Shown here piece by piece: positions 34,520-44,859 of a DNA stretch of 64,000 nt. The stretch lies in assembly GCF_001936575.1 (NCBI RefSeq), contig NZ_MSMP01000009.1, forward strand, positions 62,001-126,000, in the 5' to 3' direction. The notes under the pieces are model-generated. The model saw only the letters and a program-made list of their open reading frames with translations, was not told the DNA's origin and did no database searches. This DNA is from Tenacibaculum agarivorans (lineage in GTDB: Bacteria; Bacteroidota; Bacteroidia; Flavobacteriales; Flavobacteriaceae). The position numbers and the translations under genes are program-made. Every line of letters starts with the position of its first letter. Positions within the stretch are counted from its first letter, which is position 1.

Positions 34520-35905
34520 TCAACTCAACAATATTCCTTCTTTCTGTAATTCTTGTCGTATTGCATTTTCCAAACTAGATTGAGAAATAGAGTTTTGCTG
34601 TTTTGTAATCGCTTCTAATGTGCATTTACGCACTACATTCATCATTAAACCTCCTGAGAGTTCATATCGTTCAGCTATTTGCCATAAATCAATTGTACTA
34701 TCTAAGGGTAAGGCTGCTGCAAACGATTGTTTCCATAAGCCATGACGTTCTTCTACACCTGGCATTCTGAACTCAATCATAGATTGAAAACGACGTGTGA
34801 AGGCTTCATCAATATTATCTTTTAAATTAGATGCTAAAATCACAACACCTGGAAAATCCTCTATTCGTTGTAATAAATATCCTATTTCTTGATTTCCATA
34901 ACGATCATTGGCACTATTTACCTGTGTTCGTTTTCCAAATAACGAATCCGCTTCATCAAAAAATAAAATCCAATCGTGATGTTGTGCTTGATCGAATACT
35001 TTAGCTAGATTTTTTTCTGTTTCTCCAATGTATTTAGAAACCGTCATGCTCAAATCAATTTTATATACTTGCTTTCCTGTGGTTTTCCCTAGCAAAGCTG
35101 CCGTCATACTTTTACCAGTTCCAGGCGCGCCATAAAACAAACTTTTATACCCTGGTTTTAAACGTTTTCCTAATTGTAAACTTTCTAAAATAGTAGTTCC
35201 GTGTGTTAACCAATCTCGAATTTCTTGTAATCCAACACCTGTAGACTTGGATACAATAAGATCTTCCCAACTAAGTTTAGTCTCAATTTTTTGTGCTGGA
35301 AAATCAGGACTATAGGCAACTTGATATGGTGTTCCTTTGATGAAATATTCAATATATTCATTAGCAATCATCCAAATAAAGCTTAATAATGGCGCTTCTT
35401 TTTTTTGCGATGTTGCTTGTATAATTCCTTTTTGTACAAACAATCCTTGAGTCGTAAAAAAAGTTTGATATGCTAATCGTTTTTGTAAATTGTCTCCTGC
35501 CAAAATAAACATGGCTGTTTCTGCTGTAGGAACTAATCCTTGATGATACTCTAAAAAAACACCTCCAAACTCACTAAAACGACGATCATAATCTTTGTTT
35601 TTAGTAGATAGAATATCTAGCAATGAGGGCTGTATATGAGGTACTAGTGCAAGAATCAACAATATTCTTTCTTGAATACTTAACTTGTTCTCTTGAATGA
35701 ATTTACTATACGGTGTATCGTATATTGAAAGATCTGGTGGAAAAATATCATATATCGAAGTATATTCCGTTTCATGCTTAAAATATAATGCTATGCGTAA
35801 GTTGATGAGTTCTTGCAACCAAGCTAGCTCATTTTCTAAAACTGTAGCAGTTTGCTGCATTTTTGAAGAAATATCTGTTTTTTCTAATCTTATTTCTGGT
35901 ATCAT
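34520..35905 (-). CDS. eCIS AAA+ ATPase (Pvc15/Afp15-like)
   Basis: 461 aa. An N-terminal domain of ~215 residues (winged-helix/all-alpha, LQELINLRIALYFKHETEYTS) precedes a classical AAA+ module: Walker A FYGAPGTGKSMTAALLG (~258-274), pore-type KYIGETEKNLAKVF, Walker B WILFFDEADSLFGKRT, sensor 1 VILASNLKDNID and arginine finger FTRRFQ. Such ATPases are universal in eCIS loci and in Photorhabdus/Serratia clusters are needed for cargo loading or assembly. It follows the tape-measure gene by 40 bases and precedes the cargo genes. Confidence 0.9.
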   Translation of the reverse strand: MIPEIRLEKTDISSKMQQTATVLENELAWLQELINLRIALYFKHETEYTSIYDIFPPDLSIYDTPYSKFIQENKLSIQERILLILALVPHIQPSLLDILSTKNKDYDRRFSEFGGVFLEYHQGLVPTAETAMFILAGDNLQKRLAYQTFFTTQGLFVQKGIIQATSQKKEAPLLSFIWMIANEYIEYFIKGTPYQVAYSPDFPAQKIETKLSWEDLIVSKSTGVGLQEIRDWLTHGTTILESLQLGKRLKPGYKSLFYGAPGTGKSMTAALLGKTTGKQVYKIDLSMTVSKYIGETEKNLAKVFDQAQHHDWILFFDEADSLFGKRTQVNSANDRYGNQEIGYLLQRIEDFPGVVILASNLKDNIDEAFTRRFQSMIEFRMPGVEERHGLWKQSFAAALPLDSTIDLWQIAERYELSGGLMMNVVRKCTLEAITKQQNSISQSSLENAIRQELQKEGILLS

Positions 35906-35945
35906 TTTTTTCGATTATCAGTTATTTGTATACACTTTTAAACTT

Positions 35946-37589
35946 TTACAGCCACTCTACCATGAGTAGTTTTTCCATCCACGGTAATTTTATGGTAGTA
36001 AAACTCCATGGTAATTTTTGCAAAACAACATCGTAAGTTTCTTTTTTGACTTGCAATAGCCAATGATCATCACGAGTACGTAAAGAAGCTTGTCGTTGTA
36101 TGTATGAAACCCTAAACCCTTTAGATGAAATATTTCCCCAAGATTTGCCTTGTGCTATAACAGCCATTAAAAGGTGATTTGCTATTTCTTTTTCTGTAGC
36201 AGATAGTGGAAAAATCTCCATAGGTTGATCTATAGCTATTCCACATAAAATTTTAGCTAAAGGTAAGAGACCTTCAAAGACCAATACTTCTTCTTCAGTA
36301 CATAAATATTGCAATACTGAAACTGCTTTTTCTTTAGCTTCTTCAGTATTGAAAACCTTATTTTCTAGCAATTCTAAATTCTCAAAAAATCGCTGTAAGA
36401 AAGGCCATAACAATACTAAACCTGCATTCTCTATGCTTAAAAAATCCGTAGTTTCAAACGCTTCGATCTCCTCTTGAAATACAGATGATGCTGTTATACC
36501 TTTTGTGTCTTTTTTAATCTTTCCGAATTGCATCACACATTTAGTAATAGGCAATAATACCGTTGATGTTATTTGTTCTTGCAATTCTATGTTGTTCGGA
36601 TCTGTGTCATTAGGTATATTCTTTTCTTTTAATGCCAAATCATCTAACACCTCTACAAGTTCCTTTAATAGCGTAATCGACAATTGATTGGCTGAGTACT
36701 TGGTAATAATTTGATGTATATACTCAAATACATACTGCCAAGCTGCATTATTTTTATGTTTTGTCTTGTAATGGACAACCCAAGAATGTATTTTTTGAAG
36801 CACTTTTTGAACATCATCTTCATTTTTTTCTTCTACATTAACACCTAATTCTTGGTATATTTTTTTTAGTATGTTATTTCTTAATTCTTTAATATTTAAT
36901 GTGATATTTTCTATTTGAAAAATTGCACTGTAAAATAATTTTGTAAACAAAAACTCAGGTAGTTCGTTAGTTGTACGTTTTGTTACCGCTACTTTTATAG
37001 CCGTTTTTATCTCTAGTATACTTTTATGGTCTAAATTGGTAAGCAGTTTAGTTGTTTCTAGTAGTTGCGTTTCAGTAAAAGTATTGACATATCGTTTCAT
37101 CAATTTTGATTCTGTATGCAGTTGAGATAGCATCTTTTTAACATCATCTGATGGATTTTCTAATAGAATATTTAACTGTGCTATCACATAGGTTTTAGAA
37201 TTATCTACCCACCATGGCAACATTCCATTTGCTAAAAAATATGTAACTATTTTAAATGGTGTTTTTTCTAAAACTCTTCCTGAACCTTCAACAATTTCAT
37301 ATTCGTTTGGTTCACTTATTTCTGATAATTTTTGATACAGTATACTGGTAAATTTTTCTTCTATATCTTCAAAATTTACTTCTCCTAAATCTAACTCTAG
37401 CTTTTCTATTTGGATGTGTGAAGTAGTGCTTTCAAAGAACATTGCTAAAGAAGTATCTATAATCTTTGCTAAGTTTTCCTTACATAAATCTGCCACCTTA
37501 TGTTGTAACTCAAAAGTATTCGCTTCTTTATTCAGATGTATTTCTACAACTTGTCTATTTATGATATGATTAGTACTACTATTAAACAT
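35946..37589 (-). CDS. Contractile injection system tape-measure protein
   Basis: 547 aa. The start NHIINRQVVEIHLNKEANTFELQHKV and IQIEKLELDLGEVNFEDIEEKF match the Bacteroidota CIS tape-measure family, in which a short N-terminal ruler-anchor segment is followed by a mostly alpha-helical body; the C-terminus has LLMAVIAQGKSWGNISSKGFRVSYIQRQASLR and a final WMEKLLMVEWL. In CIS particles this protein sets tube length and fills the lumen. Located 17 bases after the second baseplate gene, 40 before the ATPase. Confidence 0.8.
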   Translation of the reverse strand: MFNSSTNHIINRQVVEIHLNKEANTFELQHKVADLCKENLAKIIDTSLAMFFESTTSHIQIEKLELDLGEVNFEDIEEKFTSILYQKLSEISEPNEYEIVEGSGRVLEKTPFKIVTYFLANGMLPWWVDNSKTYVIAQLNILLENPSDDVKKMLSQLHTESKLMKRYVNTFTETQLLETTKLLTNLDHKSILEIKTAIKVAVTKRTTNELPEFLFTKLFYSAIFQIENITLNIKELRNNILKKIYQELGVNVEEKNEDDVQKVLQKIHSWVVHYKTKHKNNAAWQYVFEYIHQIITKYSANQLSITLLKELVEVLDDLALKEKNIPNDTDPNNIELQEQITSTVLLPITKCVMQFGKIKKDTKGITASSVFQEEIEAFETTDFLSIENAGLVLLWPFLQRFFENLELLENKVFNTEEAKEKAVSVLQYLCTEEEVLVFEGLLPLAKILCGIAIDQPMEIFPLSATEKEIANHLLMAVIAQGKSWGNISSKGFRVSYIQRQASLRTRDDHWLLQVKKETYDVVLQKLPWSFTTIKLPWMEKLLMVEWL

Positions 37590-37606
37590 GAATTACACTT
37601 TATTTA

Positions 37607-39964
37607 CTATTGAAAATAGGCTATATGATTTCTTTTAAACACATTGAACTCTTCTTCATTCAACCATTTTGTATACGCTGTAATATGTACTGGAGTTTCC
37701 TCTCTAATTGTATTTTCGGTAAACTGTTTAAATATGGAGTTTTTGTATCTCCCTTTACCTTCTGGCAATACAAAAGTGACTTGTAATGAATAGTTGTCTT
37801 CTAATTTTTTTGCAGTGGTAAATCGTCCTTGTAATTTATTTTCTTGAAAAGGTATATCGATTTCAAAACCTTCTTTAGTTACTGAAATAATTTTATGCTC
37901 TCCGTTAAAAATAGAAGCTCCAAATATTGTAATGTTTTCCCCAAGAGAAACGTTTTGTTCAGTCTTACAAAATGTTCTATTGCCTGTTCCTACTTCGAAA
38001 GTATGAATTGGATTGGTAAAGGTTTGAAAGTGGAGATTAGGTGTTACATGTTGCCAACTGAAGATTGCATCTTCATTTGATTTTTCTAATACACCTTGTA
38101 ATACAAAATCCGTTTCAGTGCATGTTATCACTTCAAAAACCCCTAAATGGATACCATCTTCAAAAATAGCAATGTGATCTTTGATATGTAATTCATGACC
38201 AACAGCAACTATCTTACTTGTTTTTGTTATTTCATCTGTTTCAAAAATTTCAATTGTATACTGTTGATAATAGGTATCTAAAGTATTAGCATCCGAATTT
38301 TCTTCGCGTAACAATATATGTTCTACCATATAAAACTCTTCTGTAGGGTTGATTCCTAATTTTTTAGTGATACGGTTTTCTAATCCTGTTTTATGTTTTT
38401 TAGTAAGATCAAGTCCCTTTCCTCGCTCAGAACTGATACTAGGATACTCTTTTAAAAATGTTATTTTATCTTTAATTAATTGCTGCCTATCTCCCGTTGC
38501 ATCATCTCCCTGCATCAGCATACCATATGCAGTAAACTTTTCACTATATCTTGCTAGTAAATGATTTAAAAACTTATTTTTTTGCAATAGCTGTTTTGAT
38601 GAGCTTTGGTTTAAATAAGTAGTATAACTTTTTGTATTTTGAAGGATCTCGTTAATTCCAGGAACTTTATCTAATAACGATTGTTTAAAAACAGTACGAT
38701 AATTTGTTTCGTCAACTCCTACCAACTCTTTAAAGTTAGCAGCTTGAGAGAAATAGTTCGCTAATAGCTGATCAAATACAGCTAAATAAGCTTTTAATTG
38801 TTTTGCTTGCGCTTTTCTTTTCTCAGAAGCAGTATCAGGAAGTCCAACGGTTCCAATACCATAATTTGTTGGAAATTGCTCTTGAATACTGAAATAATTT
38901 TCAATAGCTCGATCTTGTCCTACGGTTAACAGTATATCTTTTTCTTCTTCTCGTAACGTTCTTTTAGTAGTTACAGCTACTAGCTTGTTCTGATACAACT
39001 CTAAAATCTTCTCTGAATTTAACTGTACGTCTAAACCATTTACCCTAAATTGAAGATGTTGTAATGTAGCTGATACATCTAAACTCGGAGTTTTACTTTT
39101 ATCTAGCGGAAATACCCAATTTTTAACCTGTGAACTTCCTGATGCTATTACAAAATTTTGAACCGTAGCTACATGTTTTACATCCATAACTTCTTTAATA
39201 ACATCTGAAGCATGAATTTCTTTTTTTCTGGCATAACGTATTAATTCATCATCATCTATAAAACCATGTGTTAATCTCGGACCTTCAAAAATTTCATCTG
39301 TCCTTTTTCCTTTATCTTTCATTTCTTGTAATGAATACGATTGTACGACTGGCGATAAGTTCCAATACATCGCATACAAAACATCTGCAGCTAATTCATT
39401 AATATCATCTACAGTATCAGTAACTTCTACCGTGCCTAAAAAATATATCCCTTGTTTTCCAAGTACTGTAATCTCGTCAAAATCTTCACAAATAGCTCTA
39501 TTGGCATATAATTTTTCTGTTACTAATGTTTCTATTTGTTTAGCTCCCACAGAACTATCATGCTCAATAGCTACACTATATAAACCTTTATAAGCACTGT
39601 TTATATCTGTTACTTTTTCTATCCAAGCATTTCTTACGCCATTAGTATCTACAATAATTTTTCTGTAGTCTAGTAAAGTAATAGGACTGGTAGTTAGTAT
39701 TTCAGCTGGACTATGTAATGTTTCATAAGACTTGCTACTCTTCCCCAATATATCTTTAATATCATAATCTAATCTGTAGGCTATATCTGTAATGGCATAA
39801 CACAGTTGTTCCAGAATAGTAATCCCAGGATCATGTGTATTATGATCCGTCCAACTACTTCCTACCAATTGTTGAATGTGTAGTATGGCTTCCTCTCTAA
39901 GAAACTCATAACTTAACGCCGATTTTTGCGGTGTCTGTTTCGGTATTGTTATTGATGCTGCCAT
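37607..39964 (-). CDS. eCIS baseplate protein (Pvc12/gp7- or gp6-like)
   Basis: 785 aa. N-terminal segment FLREEAILHIQQLVGSSWTDHNTHDPGITILEQLCYAITDIAYR (given here in part) carries the DPGIT-type motif found in phage/CIS baseplate wedge proteins. The middle has LKAYLAVFDQLLANYFSQAANFKEL, seen in the Bacteroidota eCIS baseplate family, and the C-terminal ~230 residues are beta-rich with repeated EHILLRE-, GENITIFGASIFNGEHKI-type strands. It begins 4 bases after the fibre gene. Assigned as the second wedge subunit by size and order; which of Pvc11 or Pvc12 it matches best is not settled. Confidence 0.75.
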   Translation of the reverse strand: MAASITIPKQTPQKSALSYEFLREEAILHIQQLVGSSWTDHNTHDPGITILEQLCYAITDIAYRLDYDIKDILGKSSKSYETLHSPAEILTTSPITLLDYRKIIVDTNGVRNAWIEKVTDINSAYKGLYSVAIEHDSSVGAKQIETLVTEKLYANRAICEDFDEITVLGKQGIYFLGTVEVTDTVDDINELAADVLYAMYWNLSPVVQSYSLQEMKDKGKRTDEIFEGPRLTHGFIDDDELIRYARKKEIHASDVIKEVMDVKHVATVQNFVIASGSSQVKNWVFPLDKSKTPSLDVSATLQHLQFRVNGLDVQLNSEKILELYQNKLVAVTTKRTLREEEKDILLTVGQDRAIENYFSIQEQFPTNYGIGTVGLPDTASEKRKAQAKQLKAYLAVFDQLLANYFSQAANFKELVGVDETNYRTVFKQSLLDKVPGINEILQNTKSYTTYLNQSSSKQLLQKNKFLNHLLARYSEKFTAYGMLMQGDDATGDRQQLIKDKITFLKEYPSISSERGKGLDLTKKHKTGLENRITKKLGINPTEEFYMVEHILLREENSDANTLDTYYQQYTIEIFETDEITKTSKIVAVGHELHIKDHIAIFEDGIHLGVFEVITCTETDFVLQGVLEKSNEDAIFSWQHVTPNLHFQTFTNPIHTFEVGTGNRTFCKTEQNVSLGENITIFGASIFNGEHKIISVTKEGFEIDIPFQENKLQGRFTTAKKLEDNYSLQVTFVLPEGKGRYKNSIFKQFTENTIREETPVHITAYTKWLNEEEFNVFKRNHIAYFQ

Positions 39965-39968
39965 AAGA

Positions 39969-41231
39969 TTATAGTTTCATAATGTATGCTAATACAAAAT
40001 ATGGTGGACGGTTTTCATGCGGTTGATTACCTCCCGTATTTTTTAATTTGGCCTTATCTGTCTTAACTTTAACGCCAGTTTGACTATTCTGCATAACTCC
40101 AGAATGATCTATATCATACTCAATACCTGCAGGATTTTTACTATCTGTTCCTTTATGTGTATTATTTCCTGTATATCGTATCAATCGATCAAATGTTCTA
40201 CCTGCACTATCCTTACCAATATGTTTATGTCCAGGATCTGTTACTCCATGTCCATGCCCCTGATCTTCATGGGTGTGTGCAGGTAATTGAGCTGTCGTTA
40301 ATTGTACTTCTTGGAGTCCTCCAGTTTTTTTAGTTTGATTATACTCTGGATTATTTTTATCTAAACCAACAATAAATCGTCCAGAGAGATTAGGTGTACC
40401 ATTATTTCCATCACATAAAGCCCAACCTTCTGGTATTTGTGAACCAGACCACATGGAAATTAATCCTGAAGGCAAACGTGTATCTACATACTCTTTAACT
40501 GCTTTTTGTGAAGGGATAATCGTTTCGCTACTTACACCATTTTCTAACAGTGTTTCATTATTAGACAAATTATTCATGAGTACATCTCCACTAATCGTAA
40601 CACGATTCGCCGTAATATTCATGTTTTCTTCTTCAGCAGTAATGTTAACCGACTTTGAATTGGCGTTATCTTTTGCATCTATAAAAGCAATACTATTGCT
40701 CTCTAAAACCGTTTCTTTATTTTGTTCACCATTTCGAACTGTAACTATACCATTTCCTCGTTGTTGTGCTACCTCAAAAATTTGAGTACGTTTCTGAGTC
40801 GCATCTACCACAGATAATAATGATGTTTCTTCTTTTCCTTCTATGGTTAATTTAGAATTAGGTTCTAGTGTTCCTATACCTACATTTCCATTTCCATTAT
40901 TGATAAACAAACGACTTTCCCCTGTAACATCTTCTATATTTAAACCCTTTCTGCTGGTACTAGGATCTTCATGATCTACTCTAGGATTTAAATTCACCTT
41001 CCAATTGGGTGTACTTTGATTAAAATCGGCATACAAATGCATGATTTCTTGTGTACTAATAATTTCTCCCTCGGCTTCAAGGGCAATTGGCTCACCTGGT
41101 AACTTTTTAATACAATCCTCTACTTGATTTAATGAAGCATCTATAAAATCTGAAAATTGCTGTTCCGTTGGTATTTTTTCTGCTTCAAAATATTGTTTTA
41201 ATTCTGTTCTGCTCTTTTTATTTGTACTCAT
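39969..41231 (-). CDS. eCIS tail-fibre protein with phage tail-collar domain
   Basis: 420 aa. Short helical N-terminus (ELKQYFEAEKIPTEQQFSDFIDASL) as in baseplate-attached fibres; residues ~95-225 repeat shaft motifs (GNGNVGIGTLEPNSKLTIEG, typical of intramolecular-chaperone-type fibre shafts); residues ~260-310 are a phage tail-collar domain (GLISMWSGSQIPEGWALCDG, LSGRFIVGLD). The distal part is His-rich (PAHTHEDQGHGHGVTDPGHKHIG), like iron-binding HxH fibre tips. Likely the receptor-binding fibre (Pvc13-like) that selects the target cell. 44 bases after the baseplate gene. Confidence 0.8.
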   Translation of the reverse strand: MSTNKKSRTELKQYFEAEKIPTEQQFSDFIDASLNQVEDCIKKLPGEPIALEAEGEIISTQEIMHLYADFNQSTPNWKVNLNPRVDHEDPSTSRKGLNIEDVTGESRLFINNGNGNVGIGTLEPNSKLTIEGKEETSLLSVVDATQKRTQIFEVAQQRGNGIVTVRNGEQNKETVLESNSIAFIDAKDNANSKSVNITAEEENMNITANRVTISGDVLMNNLSNNETLLENGVSSETIIPSQKAVKEYVDTRLPSGLISMWSGSQIPEGWALCDGNNGTPNLSGRFIVGLDKNNPEYNQTKKTGGLQEVQLTTAQLPAHTHEDQGHGHGVTDPGHKHIGKDSAGRTFDRLIRYTGNNTHKGTDSKNPAGIEYDIDHSGVMQNSQTGVKVKTDKAKLKNTGGNQPHENRPPYFVLAYIMKL

Positions 41232-41275
41232 ATTTTTTTATTTTTTATAATTCTATTTTTACAATAGATCAGGAT

Positions 41276-43933
41276 TTATTTTTCGGTTTCCTCAATATTC
41301 TTAGCTACTTTAAAATCTCTTTCAATCATCATGTAATTGATTCCGATTTCTGAATTTTCATTGTAGTTATTATCATCTACTATATTGATAATATGATCAA
41401 TATCACTTACTATAATCATATCTGGTTGATCAGGAATTACAACATTCTCTCCGTTATTCACGGCTCTAACATCTACAAAAGATTCATTATCTATACTTTG
41501 AAATAACTTTAGATTGGCCACAAAATCAACGTAAGGTCTTTCGGCTATAAAGTTGATAACTACCCCTGCATCTAAGGTTCCACCGAGGCTAATGCTTTCT
41601 GTTTTTCCATATGCCCAAGGTGATAAAAACTCTTTAAGTTCTTCTATAAGTTTCGCTTTAAAATAGACTTGGTCTACTCCTGTATTGAATTTTATCGAAC
41701 AACGTGTAGATACTTTTAAATAAGTTGGGTTTTTCACTACAAATTCTGCAGAAGCAGGAGTGTGTTTACTTAAAAATGTTGCTATTTTTGAAATACTACT
41801 TGCTGAAACTTTTGGACTCAATGGATTAAAGGGTACACTCTTACGAATGTCTGGTACAACCGTGATATGTACTTTTCCTAATTCTTTTGTACAGGGCAAA
41901 CATTTTACTTTATACACCTCTGGAAAGTTCTCTAAAATCAAATGTTCGTAATCCCACATGGTTAACGCTCTATTTTTATGGCGTAAGCGTTCACTAACTC
42001 GTCTATTAAATGCTGCATCACCTTCTTTAGGTTTTCCTTGATTGGATGTAAAGGGTTGCGCTATGGTTTCTATTTCTGGTATAAACTGAAGTGTTTCTGT
42101 AATACTTCCTTGTTGTAATGGTGTTTCAAAATGAGAATCATCGACTACAGTATTGATTAATTTTGCTTCAATTACTTGTGTCTTTATGGCTACTAAGTCT
42201 GAAATTCCATTAATGTGATTAGTAACACTTACTTTTAACCAATGCAGTTCACTAGATAATAGTGTACCTCCTAAGCCAATATCTTCAGGAGTTTGTAGTT
42301 GAATGATTCCTGTATTCATTAACCCGTTTGTAGTATCAGAAACTAAAGCTGTATGTGGTAAAGTATTCCATTTGTTATTTTTAAGGTAGCTAAAGGTTAA
42401 TATTGGTTTTTGACTTTCAGGATCTGCACTTCCTTCTGCTATCTGAAATAAAATACTTACGATTTGTCCAGGCACTAATTTTGAAATCCCCATATATAAT
42501 GAACCATTATCTGTATACGCTGGCAATAATGTTATGGATTCTTTCTCTTCAATAGCACTATAACCAAAAGGATGTATATGTAATAATGCGTTATTTTTAA
42601 AGATTCCTTTATACGTATCTACTATAGTTTCGCTGGCCGTATATCCTAATCGTAAAGTTTTAAATTTAGGTTGATAAGGTGAATTTAACTGGGTAATGTT
42701 TCCTGATAATGCTTGTTTTTGCAACAATCGATTATAGGTTTGATGTTGAAAATCTAACGGAGTTAACGCCATACTAAAATAACGTTGCCATTCTAAAACT
42801 TCTGTCTCAGCAACATCTTCAATATCGATCAAATCATATGTATAACCCGGTCTGTTTTTGTGAAATAAGCTAGGCAAATCATTCACCTGTATTGTATTGT
42901 CTTCAGTAAACAGCGAAATTTCTTTTTGTATTGGTATTTCTCTTAAGTCATCATGAAGCTGTATGTTGACTTTAAAATCTGTATTCGCATTAATAATAGG
43001 TTGTCCGTTATCATCTGTATAGTTTTGATAATATTCAGCAAAATCATTAGGTTTATTCAACCATTCAGTAGTTATGTGTAAGTTTTCAACTTTCTTTTGT
43101 GATAGCTCTTCATGCGTAAAATAAAATCGAGAACCTTGCTCAGGAAAAGCGCCAAAAGGTTCAAAATTCTTCTTTACATTTAGAATTTCATTATCATTTT
43201 GAATAACAATATTTTTTAATTCTGATACCTCGACTCGCAGATCAACTTTGAAAAATTCAATCTCCATCAATTTGTGAAATACATCGATTTCATTTTGGTC
43301 ATATTGAGAAAACAAAATTTCTTGATTAGGCAACAATACTAGGGTTGGAATGGGCTGAGGAACCAAAGTATCTGAGTTAACATTTGCAACAACTGGAGGT
43401 TCTTCTGGAGAAAGTAAGATTTCAATATCTAAAATAATTTGTAAATCATTTTCTGTAAACATAAAAGGATCTTCTGGTCTCTCTGGTAATTCTCCTACAT
43501 GTTCAACAAATATGGCAGTACTATTTGGGTTATTATCTTTATCAAACTTTAGTATTTTATATACTCTTCTATTATGCGTTACTATGAAATTACCTATATT
43601 TTCCTCTTTGTGAATATTTATAATACCTGGACCAGAAAAATCTACTAATAGAGGTTCTTGTTTGGTTTCGATAAAATCGCTTATTTCAACTTTATCTATC
43701 GTTGGATCTACAGTATATTGTAAGCTAAAAACACTTTCATTTTTGGGCTTAAACCAACTTTCTTCTCCACTAAAGTGCATATCAAAGACGCCTTCTTTTA
43801 AAAGCGAGACTACTTTTTCTGCTGTTGCTATACCTTTATCTAAGCCTAATGAGAGCTGTATTTTTCGTTTCCCTTCTCTTAATAATAATAGCGGTGAACT
43901 TATAGCAAAACCTAATTTTGCGGGTGTTAACAC
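41276..43933 (-). CDS. eCIS baseplate J-like protein (Pvc11-like)
   Basis: 885 aa from a GTG at 43933; coding character extends ~94 codons further upstream (to about 44215) with no ATG/GTG/TTG, see findings. The C-terminal ~250 residues hold the baseplate J pattern: FNRRVSERLRHKNRALTMWDYEHLIL, VYKVKCLPC, GKVHITVVPDIR and PWAYGKTESISLGGTLDAG. The central part (YDLIDIEDVAETEVLEWQRYFSMALTPLDF) matches no named domain I recognise. Acts as a wedge in the baseplate that triggers sheath contraction. It is the third structural gene of the cluster. Confidence 0.75.
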   Translation of the reverse strand: MLTPAKLGFAISSPLLLLREGKRKIQLSLGLDKGIATAEKVVSLLKEGVFDMHFSGEESWFKPKNESVFSLQYTVDPTIDKVEISDFIETKQEPLLVDFSGPGIINIHKEENIGNFIVTHNRRVYKILKFDKDNNPNSTAIFVEHVGELPERPEDPFMFTENDLQIILDIEILLSPEEPPVVANVNSDTLVPQPIPTLVLLPNQEILFSQYDQNEIDVFHKLMEIEFFKVDLRVEVSELKNIVIQNDNEILNVKKNFEPFGAFPEQGSRFYFTHEELSQKKVENLHITTEWLNKPNDFAEYYQNYTDDNGQPIINANTDFKVNIQLHDDLREIPIQKEISLFTEDNTIQVNDLPSLFHKNRPGYTYDLIDIEDVAETEVLEWQRYFSMALTPLDFQHQTYNRLLQKQALSGNITQLNSPYQPKFKTLRLGYTASETIVDTYKGIFKNNALLHIHPFGYSAIEEKESITLLPAYTDNGSLYMGISKLVPGQIVSILFQIAEGSADPESQKPILTFSYLKNNKWNTLPHTALVSDTTNGLMNTGIIQLQTPEDIGLGGTLLSSELHWLKVSVTNHINGISDLVAIKTQVIEAKLINTVVDDSHFETPLQQGSITETLQFIPEIETIAQPFTSNQGKPKEGDAAFNRRVSERLRHKNRALTMWDYEHLILENFPEVYKVKCLPCTKELGKVHITVVPDIRKSVPFNPLSPKVSASSISKIATFLSKHTPASAEFVVKNPTYLKVSTRCSIKFNTGVDQVYFKAKLIEELKEFLSPWAYGKTESISLGGTLDAGVVINFIAERPYVDFVANLKLFQSIDNESFVDVRAVNNGENVVIPDQPDMIIVSDIDHIINIVDDNNYNENSEIGINYMMIERDFKVAKNIEETEK

Positions 43934-44208
43934 TTGATCTTCTGCTGTGGTATGATTTCCAAAAGTTTTAAATTGAGCACTTTCTTGTGTTTTATCATTC
44001 GTTTTGAACGCTAGTTTTGTTATGTCATCTGCAGCATATATTTTTCGATTCTTTTCTACAGTAGGTGGAGCAATTACAATTCTTCGAAATCTTCGTTCAG
44101 ATTGCTCTAAAACCAGATAAAATTTATCTACATCTTCTTGCGTTGGATTCGTGCTTTTTGAAGTTTGTATTAAAAAAATAAAGTTTTCCTTGCTGAGTTG
44201 TAGTTCAT

Positions 44209-44835
44209 CTATAATATAGTCTTTTGGGTATAAGAGATTTCGTTTTCAGATTCAAAAACCTTAATTTGGGCTTCAGGAAAACTGGATTGTAGATTTGAAA
44301 TCTTATGGTCTAATTCCGATAATTCTACAAAAGCAAACTCATCATTTCTAGAGCTTATACTCAATTCTTTATTCCCATCTGTAATGAAATAATATTTCCA
44401 TTTTATAGATCTTGATTCCAAATTGATTTGATATGTTTGACTCTTTTTAGGTATTCTAATTTGAACTTTACCTAGAGGTTGATACCCTTTAACATGAATT
44501 GTTTCCTTTCTTTTTACAATTGACTTATGTAGTGTTTCAGTCCCTTTACTATCGTTTGTATACACGACTATTTCATCATCTTCTACATTGGGACTTTTCG
44601 TTATTCCTTTTATTTCGTCTGAAGTAGGAACTATATAGCATTCAAATACATAATCTAACTTGGTATTATTTTCTGCTACCAATACCTGAATTCCATCCGT
44701 ATTTTTTTTTACTAGAAATTGCTTTGAATTAAAAATTCTTTTTGTTTCACTTGCTAATACTATAGCTATATCTTCTATAACTTCTGAAAAATATTCGTGC
44801 GTAATTTTGAGTTGAAAAAGTGCTGTGTACTTCAT
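44209..44835 (-). CDS. eCIS-cluster hypothetical protein
   Basis: 208 aa. LFQLKITHEYFSEVIEDIAIV at the N-terminus, then TKRIFNSKQFLVKKNTDGIQVL and beta-rich stretches to the end. It follows the DUF4255 gene by 24 bases and its stop lies inside the upstream extension of the baseplate J frame. Proteins of this size and N-terminal pattern (LFxLxxxHxYF) often sit beside DUF4255 in Bacteroidota eCIS loci; no biochemical role is known to me. Could be a baseplate or cap accessory. Confidence 0.65.
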   Translation of the reverse strand: MKYTALFQLKITHEYFSEVIEDIAIVLASETKRIFNSKQFLVKKNTDGIQVLVAENNTKLDYVFECYIVPTSDEIKGITKSPNVEDDEIVVYTNDSKGTETLHKSIVKRKETIHVKGYQPLGKVQIRIPKKSQTYQINLESRSIKWKYYFITDGNKELSISSRNDEFAFVELSELDHKISNLQSSFPEAQIKVFESENEISYTQKTIL

Positions 44836-44859
44836 AATCCTTTAACTTTTAAATACTAG

